DNA of 64,000 nucleotides from Sthenelais limicola (GCA_942159475.1 OW804096.1:39617744-39681743), one strand, 5' to 3'; positions 45,625-57,475 are shown, counted from the stretch's first letter. Notes: a model not told the origin generated them from the sequence alone. Numbers and translations: made by a program.

Positions 45625-45957
45625 GTCAGACCGCTAAATAATGTTCAATTGGCAGCTCTACACATTTTGTAAATTCTGCTGAATTAGGCTGAAAAATGTT
45701 TGAATATTAGGCAAATCTGAGTATATTCTGTATTACATTTATTCAGATATTCCGTTTGGTTATGCTTAACTGCATTTTTTTAAATATATTTTATCGGCCT
45801 TCTACATTTAAATTCTTTACAAAATACGCATAACCACAATGGTGATTATTTCCATGCATTGCCAAGATAGCGTTGGGCATAGCTTTTGTCATAAACTTGG
45901 GTTATTTGAGAATATTGATGAGAGTGAATTATACATTTTCTGACGACTTCACCCGTA
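45625..45957. repeat. Family B MITE with internal insertion
   Basis: GGGTCAGACCGCTAAATAAT at the left and CATTTTCTGACGACTTCACC at the right; the copy is about 330 bp because an extra ~90 bp (about 45,800-45,890) sits in the middle. Confidence 0.8.
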
Positions 45958-46414
45958 TAACAATAATACTATACATGAAGCCCTAATCAATGAGGCAGTG
46001 ATTATACAACAGAGCCGAGCTAATGAAACTTTTCAGGAAGCTGGCTTATTATTATTGCGTGAGAATTGAGCCAACTCTTACGCCAACTCTTACAAACAAG
46101 GTAGTAGTTGTGCGACCAGGCAGTGATACTCTATAGGATTTATGCATACACAACTGGAGGCATTGTACATTGTACGACGGTTGGTATCATTTACTTAAAA
46201 TTCAAATATGCATTAAGGCTGATACTATTTAGTTTTAGTTTTTTAATGGGGATTTCATATAGACAAGAAAATGTGTTTTCTTCTATAAAGGTGAACCTAT
46301 AGTCTCGTATATCTTTGTAATACAGGGGGTTTATGCCACACTAGATTCGCTTTCTTATTCTTGAGTACGAATAGACCTGACTGGAATTGTATATATTCGT
46401 AAGGCATGAGAAGT

Positions 46415-46900
46415 TAAAGCTGCATTCACTGTTATTACAACTAAACAAATCTGACCAAATTTACTTCTATTATGACTTATACGACCGGATTTATCAATAT
46501 TCTGCTACTGTTATTTGTTTATACAAGAATTTCAAGTGGAGACGGAAGAGAGGGTTCCAACTACAATAAAAATATAAGAGTAAATAAGATGAAAATCAGA
46601 TATGTTCACTCTTTACAGTCTGTTATACTGTCAAGTAGCATTTCGGGTGGTATCGGTGTTGTAGGAGTAAGCTAGTAAATTGATTGTGTAAATTCATTTT
46701 AAAGCTGCATTCTCAGTTAGGCTTATTACGACAAAACAAATCTTCCTGAATTCATTAATATGGGTTGATTTAATGGTAAATATACTGGGACAATTCAGTA
46801 TAAATGAAACTTTAATTTACACGAAAGGAAATTCTTACTTTATATGGATTTCTTACTTTTTCCCATTATCGATTCCCACCCTTCTGTTCTGTTTAGATGT
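46415..46900. repeat. Two family C ends in the same orientation
   Basis: TTAAAGCTGCATTCACTGTT at 46415 leads into TCAATATTCTGCTACTGTTA and GTTTATACAAGAATTTCAAG, the reversed C order. A second end, TTTAAAGCTGCATTCTCAGT, starts at about 46697 and leads to AAACAAATCTTCCTGAATTC. Interiors are incomplete. The ORFs 46472-46675 and 46387-46569 are in this repeat. Confidence 0.6.
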
Positions 46901-47751
46901 CCACCAGATCCGTGTGCAACAAACAGAACGTTGCACAAAATTGATTCCCTTCTTCTGGTGTCCCAGGGCACACATTATAGATCGAGACTTGTTATCCAAA
47001 AGATCCAAAAGATCCAAAAATAAACATTGACCAACTACAGATGGAGCACCTTAGTTACGGACAAACTTCCGAAACAAATGCCTATGGATCCCTTTATTTC
47101 TATATAATTATTAAAATTCTTCTTTTTTATCTTAGAAAAGTTAGTCTCATCAATATCACATTCAACTATAGACTATTTCACAATTCAATGAAAGTGTCTT
47201 AAAACGGCTTTTGGCTAAGAACTATATAATATTATTATTTTCAATTTGATAAATGGAAATTCAGAACACAGAAGGTTTGTTTTAACAAATTGCCCACTTC
47301 ATGGAGGATAAGTATGGACTTAAAAATATATCCAAAATTAACATTGAAATTAGATGCATGCGAATGTAGTAATTCAAACAATTGAAATATTGTATGACTA
47401 ACATATCAAACTTGCACTCAGTCAGTTCATTGGGGGTAGGGGAGGTGGAGAGGGATTTTATTTTGACCGGGGAAGTACAATTCCCTCGAGGAGGGTTTTT
47501 TCAATTTTTTCAGTTTTTTCAATCGAGAAAAAAATTATGTAAAACCTTCTCACACCTGACAGTCTATCAAGGTTACATGAAAAGGATTAATTTTCACACC
47601 AATTTATTGTTGTCTTTTTGTCGTTTTGTCTCTAATTCCGCCCCTTAAATTGACCTTGGTTTCTATACCAACAACAAGGAATGCACATCTGACCAATGAT
47701 CAGGGAAAATCCCAGGAAGGCCTGAGTCTTGGCTGGGTATATAAACCCAGC
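46901..47751. other. No supported gene
   Basis: AT-rich with T- and A-runs (TTTTTTCAATTTTTTCAGTTTTTTC near 47,498). ORFs at 46773-47030 and 47382-47648 show no motif. The palindrome GCTGGGTATATAAACCCAGC at about 47,732-47,751 precedes the D element. Confidence 0.4.
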
Positions 47752-47962
47752 TCAGTCTAGACTCAACATAGAGAGAGTCCCTTCAAACTGAGGGAAAGCC
47801 TCTGGCCGGAAACCGCAAAATGCCATTATAATCCCATTAAGTCCGCCACCTAACATCATACATACTCCATTATACTCCAGGGCCAGAAAAGTAGGCATCC
47901 AATCACTGACATGCCTTTCTTACCTGATCTGAGAGGCGTTGAACCTAGACTGAGCCTGACAG
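47752..47962 (+). mobile_element. Family D MITE, full length
   Basis: CTCAGTCTAGACTCAACATA at the left, AGTCCCTTCAAACTGAGGGA, CGCAAAATGCCATTATAATC and AGGCATCCAATCACTGACAT inside, and CGTTGAACCTAGACTGAGCC at the right. Arms are inverted relative to each other. Confidence 0.9.
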
Positions 47963-48169
47963 CGTATAGATCTCACTCAGCATTCATAGAGGGAAGGTGT
48001 GCAGTTTATTGTATTAATATTTCTTTTCACAGTTTTTGCATCGTATATCTTTTGCTAACTACTAGCAGAACAAAAAGAAGGTAATCTCTGCTGCAGTAGT
48101 TCTTTTGACGACTCCTTTGCTCTATTTCTACGACAATGTCAAGATAACATATTCAAGTCTTACATAGGG

Positions 48170-48382
48170 TAACGCATTCTACACATCTCTCAAGTTCTGC
48201 TAAATAAGAGTGAAAATTGATAAATACTGGGTATATCTGGGTGTATTCTGTATTGCCTTCATTTAATAAATCTGTCTGGTTATGTTGAACTGTATTTTGA
48301 ACCTGATTTCCGTCTTAAATATGAGTCATTTGAGAGGATTGGTGAAGGCCAATTGTACATTTTCTGATGACTTGACCCATAT
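48170..48382. repeat. Family B MITE, left arm worn
   Basis: CTACACATCTCTCAAGTTCT, GGTTATGTTGAACTGTATTT and a good right arm CATTTTCTGATGACTTGACC. The first ~20 bp are altered. Confidence 0.85.
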
Positions 48383-48399
48383 ACATTAAGTTATTTTGA

Positions 48400-48720
48400 T
48401 TGTACCCTACAGTACCATATATATTTTGACTCTTTTGCCTCCAATGCTTTGGACCAGGCTGTTCCATAGCATTGGTGCTGCATACAGGAATGCTTCTCTA
48501 AACCTCTCAGTGTTTGGTTTTGGCACCCTCAGCTTTTTTGTTTGGTTGCGTTGTGTCCAGGGTGAATAAGATGTGGAGGCGGCAGATGACGTCAACGTGT
48601 ACTTATATAACTGGACAATACCTTATAATCAGACCTGATGTGCCAATGGTTGATAAATCCTGTCATCAATGATTCAACAGGTGCTGGCAGTAGCACATAC
48701 TGATCCACAGTTGGCACCAG
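48400..48720 (-). pseudogene. C-terminal remnant of a non-LTR reverse transcriptase ORF
   Basis: On minus, the frame ending near 48,430 encodes LRVPKPNTERFREAFLYAAP then MLWNSLVQSI, the terminal (basic)...LWNSL signature of non-LTR polyproteins. An adjacent frame upstream (48,595-48,700) reads PVESLMTGFINHWHIRSDYK, plausibly the preceding part after a frameshift. No RT catalytic motif. Different from the 8205 remnant. Confidence 0.65.
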
Positions 48721-48754
48721 GGGCCTGTTGTACAAGCTAAGGAAAGGACAATTA

Positions 48755-49265
48755 TGATGAGTCATAGACAAAAAGTCATAATACGCAGAAAAAAATGGAT
48801 TTTGAGATATCATCATATTTGAAAAGATGAGATCAAGTTGATTCCAATGGTTGTAAACATTAGAATATCTAATAAGTACTTATGGGTCAGATCCTCCGAA
48901 AATGGACAATCAGCAGCTCTACACCTTTAGTAAATTATTCTAAATCAGGCTAAATATTCATAAATAGTGATCATATCTGAGTATATTTGGTATTGTCTTG
49001 ATTCAAACATTCTGTTCGGTTATGATGAACTGTAGTTTGAACCTCAATTCTGTCTTAAATTTGGGTTATTTTATATAATTGGTGAAAGCGAATTGTACAT
49101 TTTCTGACGTCTTCACCCTTATATATATATATCTTCAATAGTCTTGAGATTTGGGATGTGTTTTCGTGCTACTAGCAGTGCCAAGAGCTCCTTTGAATAA
49201 ATCACTTTGGAAAATATCATTTTTGCCACTTGTGATTCAGTTTCCTGTGACACAACGCATTTCTT
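48755..49265. repeat. Family A MITE interrupted by a family B MITE
   Basis: The left part of A (48755-48884) ends at TCTAATAAGTACTTATGG; the right part (49127-49265) resumes with CTTCAATAGTCTTGAGATTT and ends TTGCCACTTGTGATTCAGTT, CCTGTGACACAACGC. A B element fills the gap exactly, so B inserted into A. Confidence 0.8.
48885..49122. mobile_element. Family B MITE, nested, full length
   Basis: GGGTCAGATCCTCCGAAAAT at the left, CATTTTCTGACGTCTTCACC at the right, about 238 bp. Interior landmarks all present. It is younger than the A element that holds it. Confidence 0.9.
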
Positions 49266-49716
49266 GATGTTTCATTATGTGAGATTTCCTAGACGTTCCT
49301 CCCTTAATAAGTGTAGGTGTCCTGGCGGCGGGACGCTAAATAACGTAAAATGGTAGATTACTTGTACCGATGTGTGGACCGGAAGTAAACAATCACCATA
49401 GACTTTGCATTGCAGTGACAAATATTCGCTCTATACATCGTCCCAGTAAAGGTTTAATGATTATGATGCCTATAATTGAAATGTTTTGCATCTATAGATA
49501 GATTTCTGTGAGTTAGAATTCATAAAACTATGTGATCGATGGAAGAACAAGATTAATGATCTCCATAATGGTGGGCCTATGGAAGTTTTGCGGGACATGT
49601 CCACACAATGTCATGAAACTGCTGCAGTAGCGCAACTCAAAAGATCGCTGTGGTGGACTACTTACTCACCCTATTTCCACACAAGGTTCCTTTCCTAAGC
49701 TTATACAACAGCCCCT

Positions 49717-50220
49717 AGCTCTAGTAGCATATTTACATAAGGCAAGGATTATATATGTCAATATATACAATATATCATCATATATGTGAACAATATCTTA
49801 ATTATTGACTGCTACTCTGCGGGCAATATTTGGAACACCGGTGCTGTGCAGAAACTGATTTAGAGTTCGCAAAAATAATTTGATTTTTTGGAAATTATAG
49901 GTTACGCTGTGAATTTTATTCTGGTGTTACCTAAGATCCCAATAGTGTACATCCAAGAATCATAATTTATTCTGACATTAATTTTGGAATGATTATGTAC
50001 CTTGATAAGTGAGTTGTACCAGATGTATCTGCTAACTTGGTCTTATTTAAACTATAATAACTCTGATTAATGTCAAAGCTACCCTATGTATGGACCATTT
50101 AGTACTTTGTTCCGTAGTTCTTATTTGAACGATTTCTTTAATACTTGTTTGAAATTCTGAGAATATTGTCTGTAAGGTGGAATGCAACCAATACAAACAT
50201 AAACATTTACACTTTAACAA
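49717..50220. other. No feature recognised
   Basis: AT-rich unique sequence. ORF 50047-50256 (minus) has no motif. Confidence 0.4.
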
Positions 50221-50221
50221 T

Positions 50222-50430
50222 TGTGATGTGTTACGGCATAATGAGTCAAATGTCATTTTTTAAAAAAAGGATTTTGAGATAGCATCATCTTTGAAAAGAT
50301 GAGATCATGTAGATTCCAATGATAGAAAAAACTAGGACAGCTAATAAGTATTTCAATATCTTAAGTTTGATACTTTTATCTTTAAAAATATGTTTGCAAA
50401 ATCTCTCTGTGGACAAATATCATAGAAAAA
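50222..50430. repeat. Family A MITE, left half
   Basis: GATGTGTTACGGCATAATGA, AGGATTTTGAGATAGCATCA, GATGAGATCATGTAGATTCC and TTAAGTTTGATACTTTTATC, all in A order. Cut after ATGTTTGCAAAATCTCTC. Confidence 0.75.
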
Positions 50431-50846
50431 CATCTGCTGTTTTGTGTGGAGTAAAAGCACTTCATTGGTGCTCCCGTGCATAGGTCGTCCAACCCCATAC
50501 CACCACACACACACTGCGTGTTTGCCAATCAATGTAGAGTAGTGGGGAAGTCATGGGAGAGTTGGGTTCACTCAATCCCATTATTTATTGATTAATATGT
50601 TCTCACGTTCTCAGCTCACCTGCATTGAACCCAAATTGGGACAGATTAACGCAAAATAGGGGGTTCGCATGGCCGTCATTTTTTGTCTGGATTCGCATGG
50701 AATCAGTACTTCTATTAGTTTACGTTTCTTTAAGTTATGTTTATTTGAATTGATTCAGGGACAGACAAGGGGAAGACCAAGAGAAATCCCAGCCCAGAAT
50801 CATGACGGAATATGACATGCGGTCATGCCTGAATAAGTAAAAGCTA

Positions 50847-50958
50847 AAGGGCCTAGTCCACTAAGCTGAATCTCACGCGATTCTCACAGAATCTAGTACA
50901 AAAGAGTCCTCTGCAGAGCACAATCGCATGAGAATCGGCTTAGTGGACTAGGCCCTTA
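50847..50958. mobile_element. Family G hairpin MITE, copy 3
   Basis: AAGGGCCTAGTCCACTAAGC at the left and GCTTAGTGGACTAGGCCCTT at the right are exact inverses over 20 bp; pairing continues for another ~20 bp with few mismatches. The centre (GTACAAAAGAGTCCTCTGC) is unpaired. Best preserved of the three. Confidence 0.92.
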
Positions 50959-52190
50959 AAGAGATATGGGGTACAATTATTGTTAAAAATAGTCTCCTTA
51001 TTTTGTCAGATTTGATATCGATCTTCCCAGCATGCATCGTAAATAACATGAGCAGTGGCACGACTACTATGAACCCAATTTGAATCATTCTCTATCATTA
51101 TCATCGTTAATAAGCTTAGCTGGTCTATATAAGATTATATTATTTAATAATGCATAAGACCACACCATTATCTAATTATCATATATTGATCTTGATGGCG
51201 TGCTTCAGAAGGCGCAACAAACTCTAAAAGTGTTCTCATCCAATTTGTTATGTATCAGTCACAAACAATAGTGTCATGAAAAATGCATTATTAAAGGTAC
51301 AAACTCATAACACTTCAAGAGATAACAGTTTACGCAAACTACACGAATAATTCTCAGTAGAATTTAGATATTTTCGCCTCTTCTCTTAACAAGTTGCTAA
51401 TTATTTCTCTTTGAATAGCAACTCTCACCTTTTCCCACCTCAATTCATTGGTTCTATCTGTTGGAATCCTCTTCTTTCAGTTGGTTAGTTGATTCAAACT
51501 TATTACCAACAGAAAACGGGCTACAAGTACATGTTTCATTAGGGCTTTTTTCAGAATTCAACTTTATTCAGGATGGTTGTAATTCTAATGAATACTTCTA
51601 ATTCATTCGTATTTGAAAAAGAGTTTGTGGATGAGTAAAGTAGCTAAATATATTCATTAAGATGACCTTAGAAATGCAAAAACATGTTGTGCACAGTCCT
51701 GAGATTTGGTTATGAAATGTCTTGAAATGTCATATAGGATAGGTCAGGTGATATCGGGAATAGAAAGGACTAATTTGTGTTTTCATTCAATAATTCTTGA
51801 ATAAGTGTAGTGAATGGACCGGCAGCATCTACCGATTTCAGATCACAGAGGAGATGTTTCAGCCACCATATGGTGCTGCCACCAAACCCAAAACGGAGAG
51901 GAAAGAAACTAATCTCTGTCTTCTTGACCAATCACTACCCTGTATCAGTGACCACACCACAACATAGAACCAGTGTCCTGGCCCCCGACCTGGAGTTGGA
52001 CAACTCCCAACTGTGCACATCAAAATATATTTGTTCACTATTTTAACCAAATATCTTATATATCAGGGACTACTTACTTTTGATATCACCAGGAATTAGT
52101 TAGGAAGTTTAAGATGTAGAAAATTGAGTAGAAATTCCGTTACTCGTGAAACAAGGCCAGAACAATGAGAAGTGCCACTTAAGGCAGTAC
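50959..52190. other. No gene; possible A remnant
   Basis: Around 51,640-51,715, AAATATATTCATTAAGATGA and CCTTAGAAATGCAAAAACAT resemble the A interior. ORFs 51810-52046 (plus) and 51859-52050 (minus) overlap and have no recognisable domain. Confidence 0.4.
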
Positions 52191-52295
52191 AGTGGAACTC
52201 TATTAAGACCACCCTTGGGACTGAATGATCTTTTGTCTCATAGCGTCTTAATAGAGGGGTGGTCTCTATAATAAGGTGGTCTTTATGCTGGTAGG
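52190..52295. repeat. Imperfect inverted repeat with ACAGTGGAACTC end
   Basis: ACAGTGGAACTCTATTAAGA followed by CCACCCTTGGGACTGAAT, then TCTTAATAGAGGGGTGGTCT, the partial inverse. CAGTGGAAC(C)TC starts are common among DNA-transposon ends in invertebrates. It lies 180 bp upstream of the start codon at 52476. Confidence 0.55.
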
Positions 52296-52475
52296 TATCA
52301 AAACAAGGATCTTAGAGCAGCTTAGATGGTGACAGCACCAAAAATGCAATGCAAAGATTGGGTCTTTTCTACAGGAAAATACTACAACTCCCCTTCCACA
52401 GCACATTTATAACTCCACAGATCCACACTCATGCTCTGCCCCTTCTCTTCCAGACTTACCCCAATAGCAGCAAGC

Positions 52476-54498
52476 ATGGCCAACCAAGGAGCAAGTAAAG
52501 CCAAGGCAGCAGGGCTGTCAGAGAGACCAGAGAAAGGCTCAGATACTATCAACTTCATGTACTCGGCTGCTGTGGAGGCTGCTCTAGAGAAGCTGGAGTC
52601 ACCCCGGGAGATTATTATACCCATCAACAGACCCACGAAGAAGGGTAAATTAGTCTGCCGCTTATTCCATTGATTTAATTGTTTATTTGGTTATGTATAT
52701 ATATTCATATATGTATTTGGATGAAATTTTTAGAAGATGTACACTTCACGTTCACCAATCCTTTCAAATAACCCCATTTTAAGACAAAAGTGAGGTTCTC
52801 AATATGATTCAACATAACGGTTAAGATCTTTGTAATGAATGGAATATAAATACTTATAGGGTAAAGAACCACCATGGAGGGGCTACTGATGCACTGTTTG
52901 AACTATATGAGGCGAAGCAGAACAGTGCACCAGCAGTCCTGAAATGGAGGTTATTAATCCTTTCAATCACTGCATGCATGCCTGAGGTCTACAAGGCAGT
53001 GATTAAATTGTAATAGATTAAAATCTATCCAAGAAAACTATAATTCTAGTAAAACTATTCATCAAACTTTAATACTGTGTTATGGTATGTGATATTTAGC
53101 AATGATTTATAGCTTCACATGCCTCACTTACATTACTAACAATTACTTACGGTACTTTTTACCTAGTCTTTAATAAAGGCAGCATCATATATATGGAAGT
53201 GGGTCAATGTTGCTGCATTGTTAGCCAATGCTTGGTGCTATATTAACTAGAAAGTAAAGCCTGCATCAATCCAATCCTTTGTGCGCATACCTAAAGTGAT
53301 GCTTTATAACAGTCAGATTTACGGAAAATGCACAATCTACATTTCTACACATCTATCAAATTCTGCTGAATTAGAGTAAAAGATGATAAATACTGAGTAT
53401 ATCTGAGTGTATTCTGTATTGGATTCATTCGATAAATCTGTCTGGTTATGTTGAACTGTATTCTGAACCTGATTTCCGTCTTAAATTTGGGTTATTTGGA
53501 AGAATTGGTGAAGGCCAATTGTACATTTACAAGAAGTCTGACCCATAAGAGGTGGGGGTTGTGTCAGAAGGCAATAAGAGAGTGTTCTGTGGCCGATAAA
53601 TTGTAGAATTTAGAGTTAAATTCAGGACTTTTTGTTGAGCTGCCAGGTTGTAATTTCGCCACAACTGCAGCATGTGCAGCTTGTATGAAAGCCATTTATG
53701 GATTTATGTATATTAATGGATGTGCCCAAGAGTTAGTATAGAAGCCTGAATAAACTGGAGAGAGATCATCAATCTTCTTGCCTCAACAACTGGAGTTGTG
53801 ACTTCTCTCTTTCTACTAACCTATTGGAGCTCTGGTCAAATGACCACCTCTAATTTACAAAATATCATTTCCATTAACTCGTTAACTTTTAAGTAGATCT
53901 GAACTGGACTGTCTCATGTGTCAGGATGCTGCCAGATAGTTTATTATATAGCTTTCAAGTTTTTATTGAATTCCATAATTATGCTACGGCATTGGTACTC
54001 ATACCACAAACAGCAAGTAATAAAGGTTGATGTTAATGGTACTAAATAAATTAATTGATAAAATGTCATATTATTAAGAGCTAATTGAATCACATATTAA
54101 CTAAAATGATACTTTTTTCCACTCTTACAGCGCCTCCTCCTGTGAAGCCTAAACCAGGAATTGTAATTAAACCGTTGGAGGAGGAACGCCCCAAACCTGA
54201 CGTCATCATAAACAAAATAGACGAAATATACAATGATACAGTCTTCTTAAGGGAACTCAACACACCAAGAAACACCAACACCAACAACAACGCATCGACA
54301 GAAGCAGATACAGTGAATAATGGTAAAACTGATTTACCTGCCAATGGAGAAAGCAAAGATGAGCCTCAAAAGCGAGTGTCTTCTGGAGGAGAAAAAGGGT
54401 TGAATTCTGCAGAACAAAAACAAAAGAAAGATGCTTCTGAGAGAATGGATGCTAAAACGAGGAAAAAAGAAGCACGGCTAATGAAGGGATCCTCTTGA
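52476..54498 (+). CDS. Two-exon gene, 178-residue charged protein, unknown function
   Basis: Exon 1 is 52476-52644 (ATG in context AGCATGG; donor AAGG|GTAAAT); exon 2 is 54131-54498 (acceptor TTCCACTCTTACAG; TGA stop). Phases match (one base plus two), giving 178 residues. Residues 1-25 are polar; 26-43 (INFMYSAAVEAALEKLES) form a likely helix; then IIIPINRPTKKAPPPVKPKP joins the exons; a second conserved-looking block is KPDVIINKIDEIYNDTVFLR (about 80-99); the rest is Asn/Lys/Glu-rich and ends in a basic KTRKKEARLM. No signal peptide, membrane span or known domain. A 3' splice-like CTTCTCTTCCAG just before the ATG (52453) suggests a non-coding first exon. A poly(A) signal AATAAA is at 54684. 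The 1.5-kb intron holds two B elements. Real gene likely; function unknown. Confidence 0.75.
52728..52850. repeat. Family B MITE fragment, reversed, in the intron
   Basis: AATCCTTTCAAATAACCCCA, TTTTAAGACAAAAGTGAGGT and GATTCAACATAACGGTTAAG match the reversed B first half. Cut at about 52850. Confidence 0.65.
53312..53548. mobile_element. Family B MITE, full length, in the intron
   Basis: CAGATTTACGGAAAATGCAC at the left, AATTGTACATTTACAAGAAG and TCTGACCC at the right, interior complete. About 237 bp. Confidence 0.85.
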
Positions 54499-54683
54499 GA
54501 GGGATTCAATGTCATTTATTTTTGTAGATATTTACGCAAGACATTTATTCATGACAAACTGAAGAACCTTATTATCATTTATTGTTGTACTCATAATGAA
54601 GATGCTGCCAGGAATGTGACGTCATCAAAGCATGCGCAGAGCCGACCGGAAGTGCTGAGAAACTGTATCAAAGCCAACCGTAT

Positions 54684-54689
54684 AATAAA
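54684..54689 (+). terminator. Polyadenylation signal AATAAA
   Basis: AATAAA in TATAATAAAAACATTGTCTG, 186 bp after the stop codon of the two-exon gene, with a T/G-containing stretch following. A standard position for a short 3' UTR. Confidence 0.6.
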
Positions 54690-54885
54690 AACATTGTCTG
54701 CTGGTCAAGTATGACGTCAAATAAGATAAATGACATGATTTGTAGATGGCAAATTTGTGAACATTTACAATGGAAATTTCCAGAATTTGCTGTTGTTACC
54801 CTGGCAACATATATGTAATGGATTGGCTTATATTTATCTCCATGGAAATAAGACCAACTTTCAAACTAGGCCTCGTCACATATCA

Positions 54886-55222
54886 ATAGGGGATTTGCAT
54901 GTGCCACTACACATGTCTGTTACAGTGCTTGCTGGGACGGCTTCAGTTCGAATCCGACTTACAAAATGTTTATCGAAAAATGCAAGGATCCTTTTACCAT
55001 ATCATAGCTTGTGTAAATGATCTTTAAAAACAAATGGTCTTGTTTGAGGTCTTGTTTCATGGAAACGTGTAAAACACATGGCTATTTACATGCTAGATTT
55101 CTTTTTCTAAAAAAAACATTCCATGCTGAACATTTTTTATAGCTTTTACGTTGACATACACATCCCATAATTCCATGGGAATCAAGATCCAAGATGGCGG
55201 GCATGCAAATCCCCTATTGATA
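54886..55222. mobile_element. Family E MITE, copy 3, best preserved ends
   Basis: ATATCAATAGGGGATTTGCATG at the left and CATGCAAATCCCCTATTGATAT at the right are exact inverses over 22 bp. The right part has CACATCCCATAATTCCATGG and CCAAGATGGCGGGC. The perfect octamer ATTTGCAT is present at both ends. Confidence 0.93.
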
Positions 55223-55256
55223 TCTATAGGCCAGATAGTTAGGTCAACTTGGATTA

Positions 55257-55466
55257 TCAGTCTAGGCTCAGAACTTCTCACATCAGATAAGTGTTGTATG
55301 TCAGTGATTGGACGCCTACTGCGCTAATTGATTTCTGGCCCAGGAGTAGGCCTCGATTGTAATGCTTTTTGCAGTTCTAATTGGATTCTAATGGCATTTT
55401 GCGGTTTGGAGCGGGAGGCTTGCCCTCAGTTTGAAGGGACTCTCTAAACTTTGGTCCTAGACTATT
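55257..55466 (-). mobile_element. Family D MITE, full length
   Basis: CAGTCTAGGCTCAGAACTTC, AGTGATTGGACGCCTACTGC, GGCCCAGGAGTAGGCCTCGA, ATGGCATTTTGCGGTTTGGA and CTCTAAACTTTGGTCCTAGA. A ~20-bp extra segment lies near 55,360. A B-like end (ATGAAATGTACGATCAGCAG) follows at 55,471. Confidence 0.88.
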
Positions 55467-55799
55467 ATCATGAAATGTACGATCAGCAGTTCTACACATC
55501 TCTATGAATCCGTATCATGTGTTGTTTCATAATAAAACACGAGCGGACGGCTCTGATAACGTACCTGATATTTCAAGTATTTGCATTTCAGATATGGTTG
55601 GCGCAACAAGAAGTTTCTTGTTGGTTGGCATTATTATATCAAAGGTAACCTTCATCTAACATGATTGCACTGTCCGTACACCATGAAATTCATACTATAT
55701 CACTGTCAGAACTATATGTAATGTGATTTTGACAAATAAACTATAGTTATAAATAAATATTATATCATTGGTTTTATGGCTTGTTATTCCAAAGAGAAA

Positions 55800-56402
55800 C
55801 CTTAGTGGTTAGATCATGACAGTTCTGTGACAGTTTTTCATAAGAGGCATACGTTCTTTGTAGACATTTTCCCATGTTTAGGGTATCTAGGTCTTTATTA
55901 TCTATGAATATGTGTGTCAAATTCCATGAACGTATATTGAATATATTCCTGCCTTTCCAAGGGTTTTCTATGGACTATATAAAGCTCCTTCACTAGCCAT
56001 GGCCCACCCCAAAATATTGCAAACTTTTTAAGAATAACATAAAAGAATCTGGTGGTTTAGTCTAGTACTATGTACTACGAATACTCTTCATATACTACTC
56101 GTATTGAAAGACTATACAAACCACTCTGTACAGTTAATGTTTAACACCAGGTGGGCCAAATTTACCAAATTTCAAGACTGTGTATTAAATATAATTTCGC
56201 ATATCTAAGGCCATGAAATATACATTTTCGAAAATAAATATCAAACGTATACTCTAGAAATACTCTAGGAATACGTGTTAGGTGTCCCAATGTTAACTAT
56301 CATTAGAATCCGCTTGATCTCATCTTTCCAGATATGATGATATCTCAAAATCCAATTTTTGCGACTTGTCACTCATATTCTTGTAATACATCACATATAA
56401 TG
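55800..56402. repeat. Family A MITE with ~95-bp insertion
   Basis: CAAATTCCATGAACGTATAT, CCACCCCAAAATATTGCAAA, then an insertion (about 56,045-56,140), then a repeated ACCAAATTTCAAGACTGTGT and the right part AGAATCCGCTTGATCTCATC to TTTTTGCGACTTGTCACTCA. The repetition of the interior means two A pieces may be joined here. Confidence 0.7.
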
Positions 56403-57030
56403 GCAGTACATATTGTCGTCGCCAGGTGACGACTCTGTAGCATACAGGAAGGCTGCTTTTCCACAGCCAGATACTGCTGCCCCCTAGTGTTGTCAAAGAC
56501 CTGCGCCCTTGGTGGTTTGTCAATTGAGGTGTAGTCTTTTAAAGGTCAAGTGTAATGAAAATTGTAAAATTCGAGTTAAGGGCTGAGTTACATGTGGGGG
56601 GATGGTATCGATGGCATCCTGGGTTGAAAATTGAAAAAAAATCTTTTAATGCCCGTTTTTCACAGCTTTTTGATGAGTACACAAATAGGGCTGAGTTTGT
56701 CTTATTAGAGGGTGTGTATTCGCACCCCACCGCTGTGACGTCATCCATGTCCAAGCTAAGGCCTGCTTTAGCCTGGCTAAGCATTATCACCTAGCATTTA
56801 GGTATTCCTCCGCAAAACATACCAATTAATTATTGAATTCGGAATAATTTAAACATGCTATAACTATTTAAAGGGATAGCAGGTCAAATTTACCTGATTC
56901 TTGAAATCTGAACAATTTAGGTTTTGATGGGCTATATTATATACATGTATGTACATGTATACATTAGGAGCATGTATACATGTATACATTAGGAGACCAA
57001 AGGCCACCACTACATGTCAAAATACAAATT

Positions 57031-57385
57031 GCAACGATTGGAAATAGAGGTACAATTAATGGCTCAATAATAATAGGGTATTAGTACAGTCAAATAAATA
57101 TGTCAAGGTGTTTAATATAATTTAAATTGTGTAAAAGGCTTAAACAGTTCTTGAGTAATGAACATAAGTATTCAGACATAGTTTTAGACATTATTTCAGT
57201 GAATAGCTCATCCTATAGAGTATATTTTTAGCTACTTTACCAACGATTGGAAATAGAGGTACAAAAAATTGCGCAATAATCATTATGAAATTAGGAAAGT
57301 CGAATAAATATGTTGGGGTATTTAATACAATTTAAATTGTGTAAAAGGCTTAAATAGTTTGTGAGTAATGAGCATAAGTACAGTG
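57031..57385. repeat. Direct repeat, two ~145-bp copies offset by 210 bp
   Basis: AACGATTGGAAATAGAGGTAC at 57032 and 57242 starts each copy; both run through AATTTAAATTGTGTAAAAGG to ATGA(A/G)CATAAGTA. Copies differ by several percent, so the duplication is not recent. Confidence 0.8.
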
Positions 57386-57475
57386 GTCGAAATAAGGTAT
57401 AAAAATAGGTTGCCCCACCGGGCAAGCTAATGACAAAATCAGGTTGCCCGCCAGAATTTCTGGTTGCCCTGAGAA
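57384..57475. repeat. CAGTGGTCGAAATAA-type repeat start
   Basis: ACAGTGGTCGAAATAAGG followed by GGTTGCCC blocks at about 57408, 57443 and 57461. CAGTG starts of this form are common DNA-transposon ends in marine invertebrates. No right end is found. Confidence 0.4.

Larger units (their letters stand above)
48718..49716. mobile_element. Pair of family F ends enclosing a nested A/B cluster
   Basis: AGGGGCCTGTTGTACAAGCT at 48719 and its inverse AAGCTTATACAACAGCCCCT at about 49696-49715 are family F arms, 1 kb apart. Between them are an A element (48755-49265) and about 400 bp of unique sequence. They may be one expanded F element or two F pieces by chance in opposite orientation. Confidence 0.5.

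Noticed and set aside
56555..56794. Genes on both strands (79 and 83 codons)
   Set aside because: They lie in the left end of the TTAA-flanked element, and a similar frame in the inverted right end explains the resemblance.
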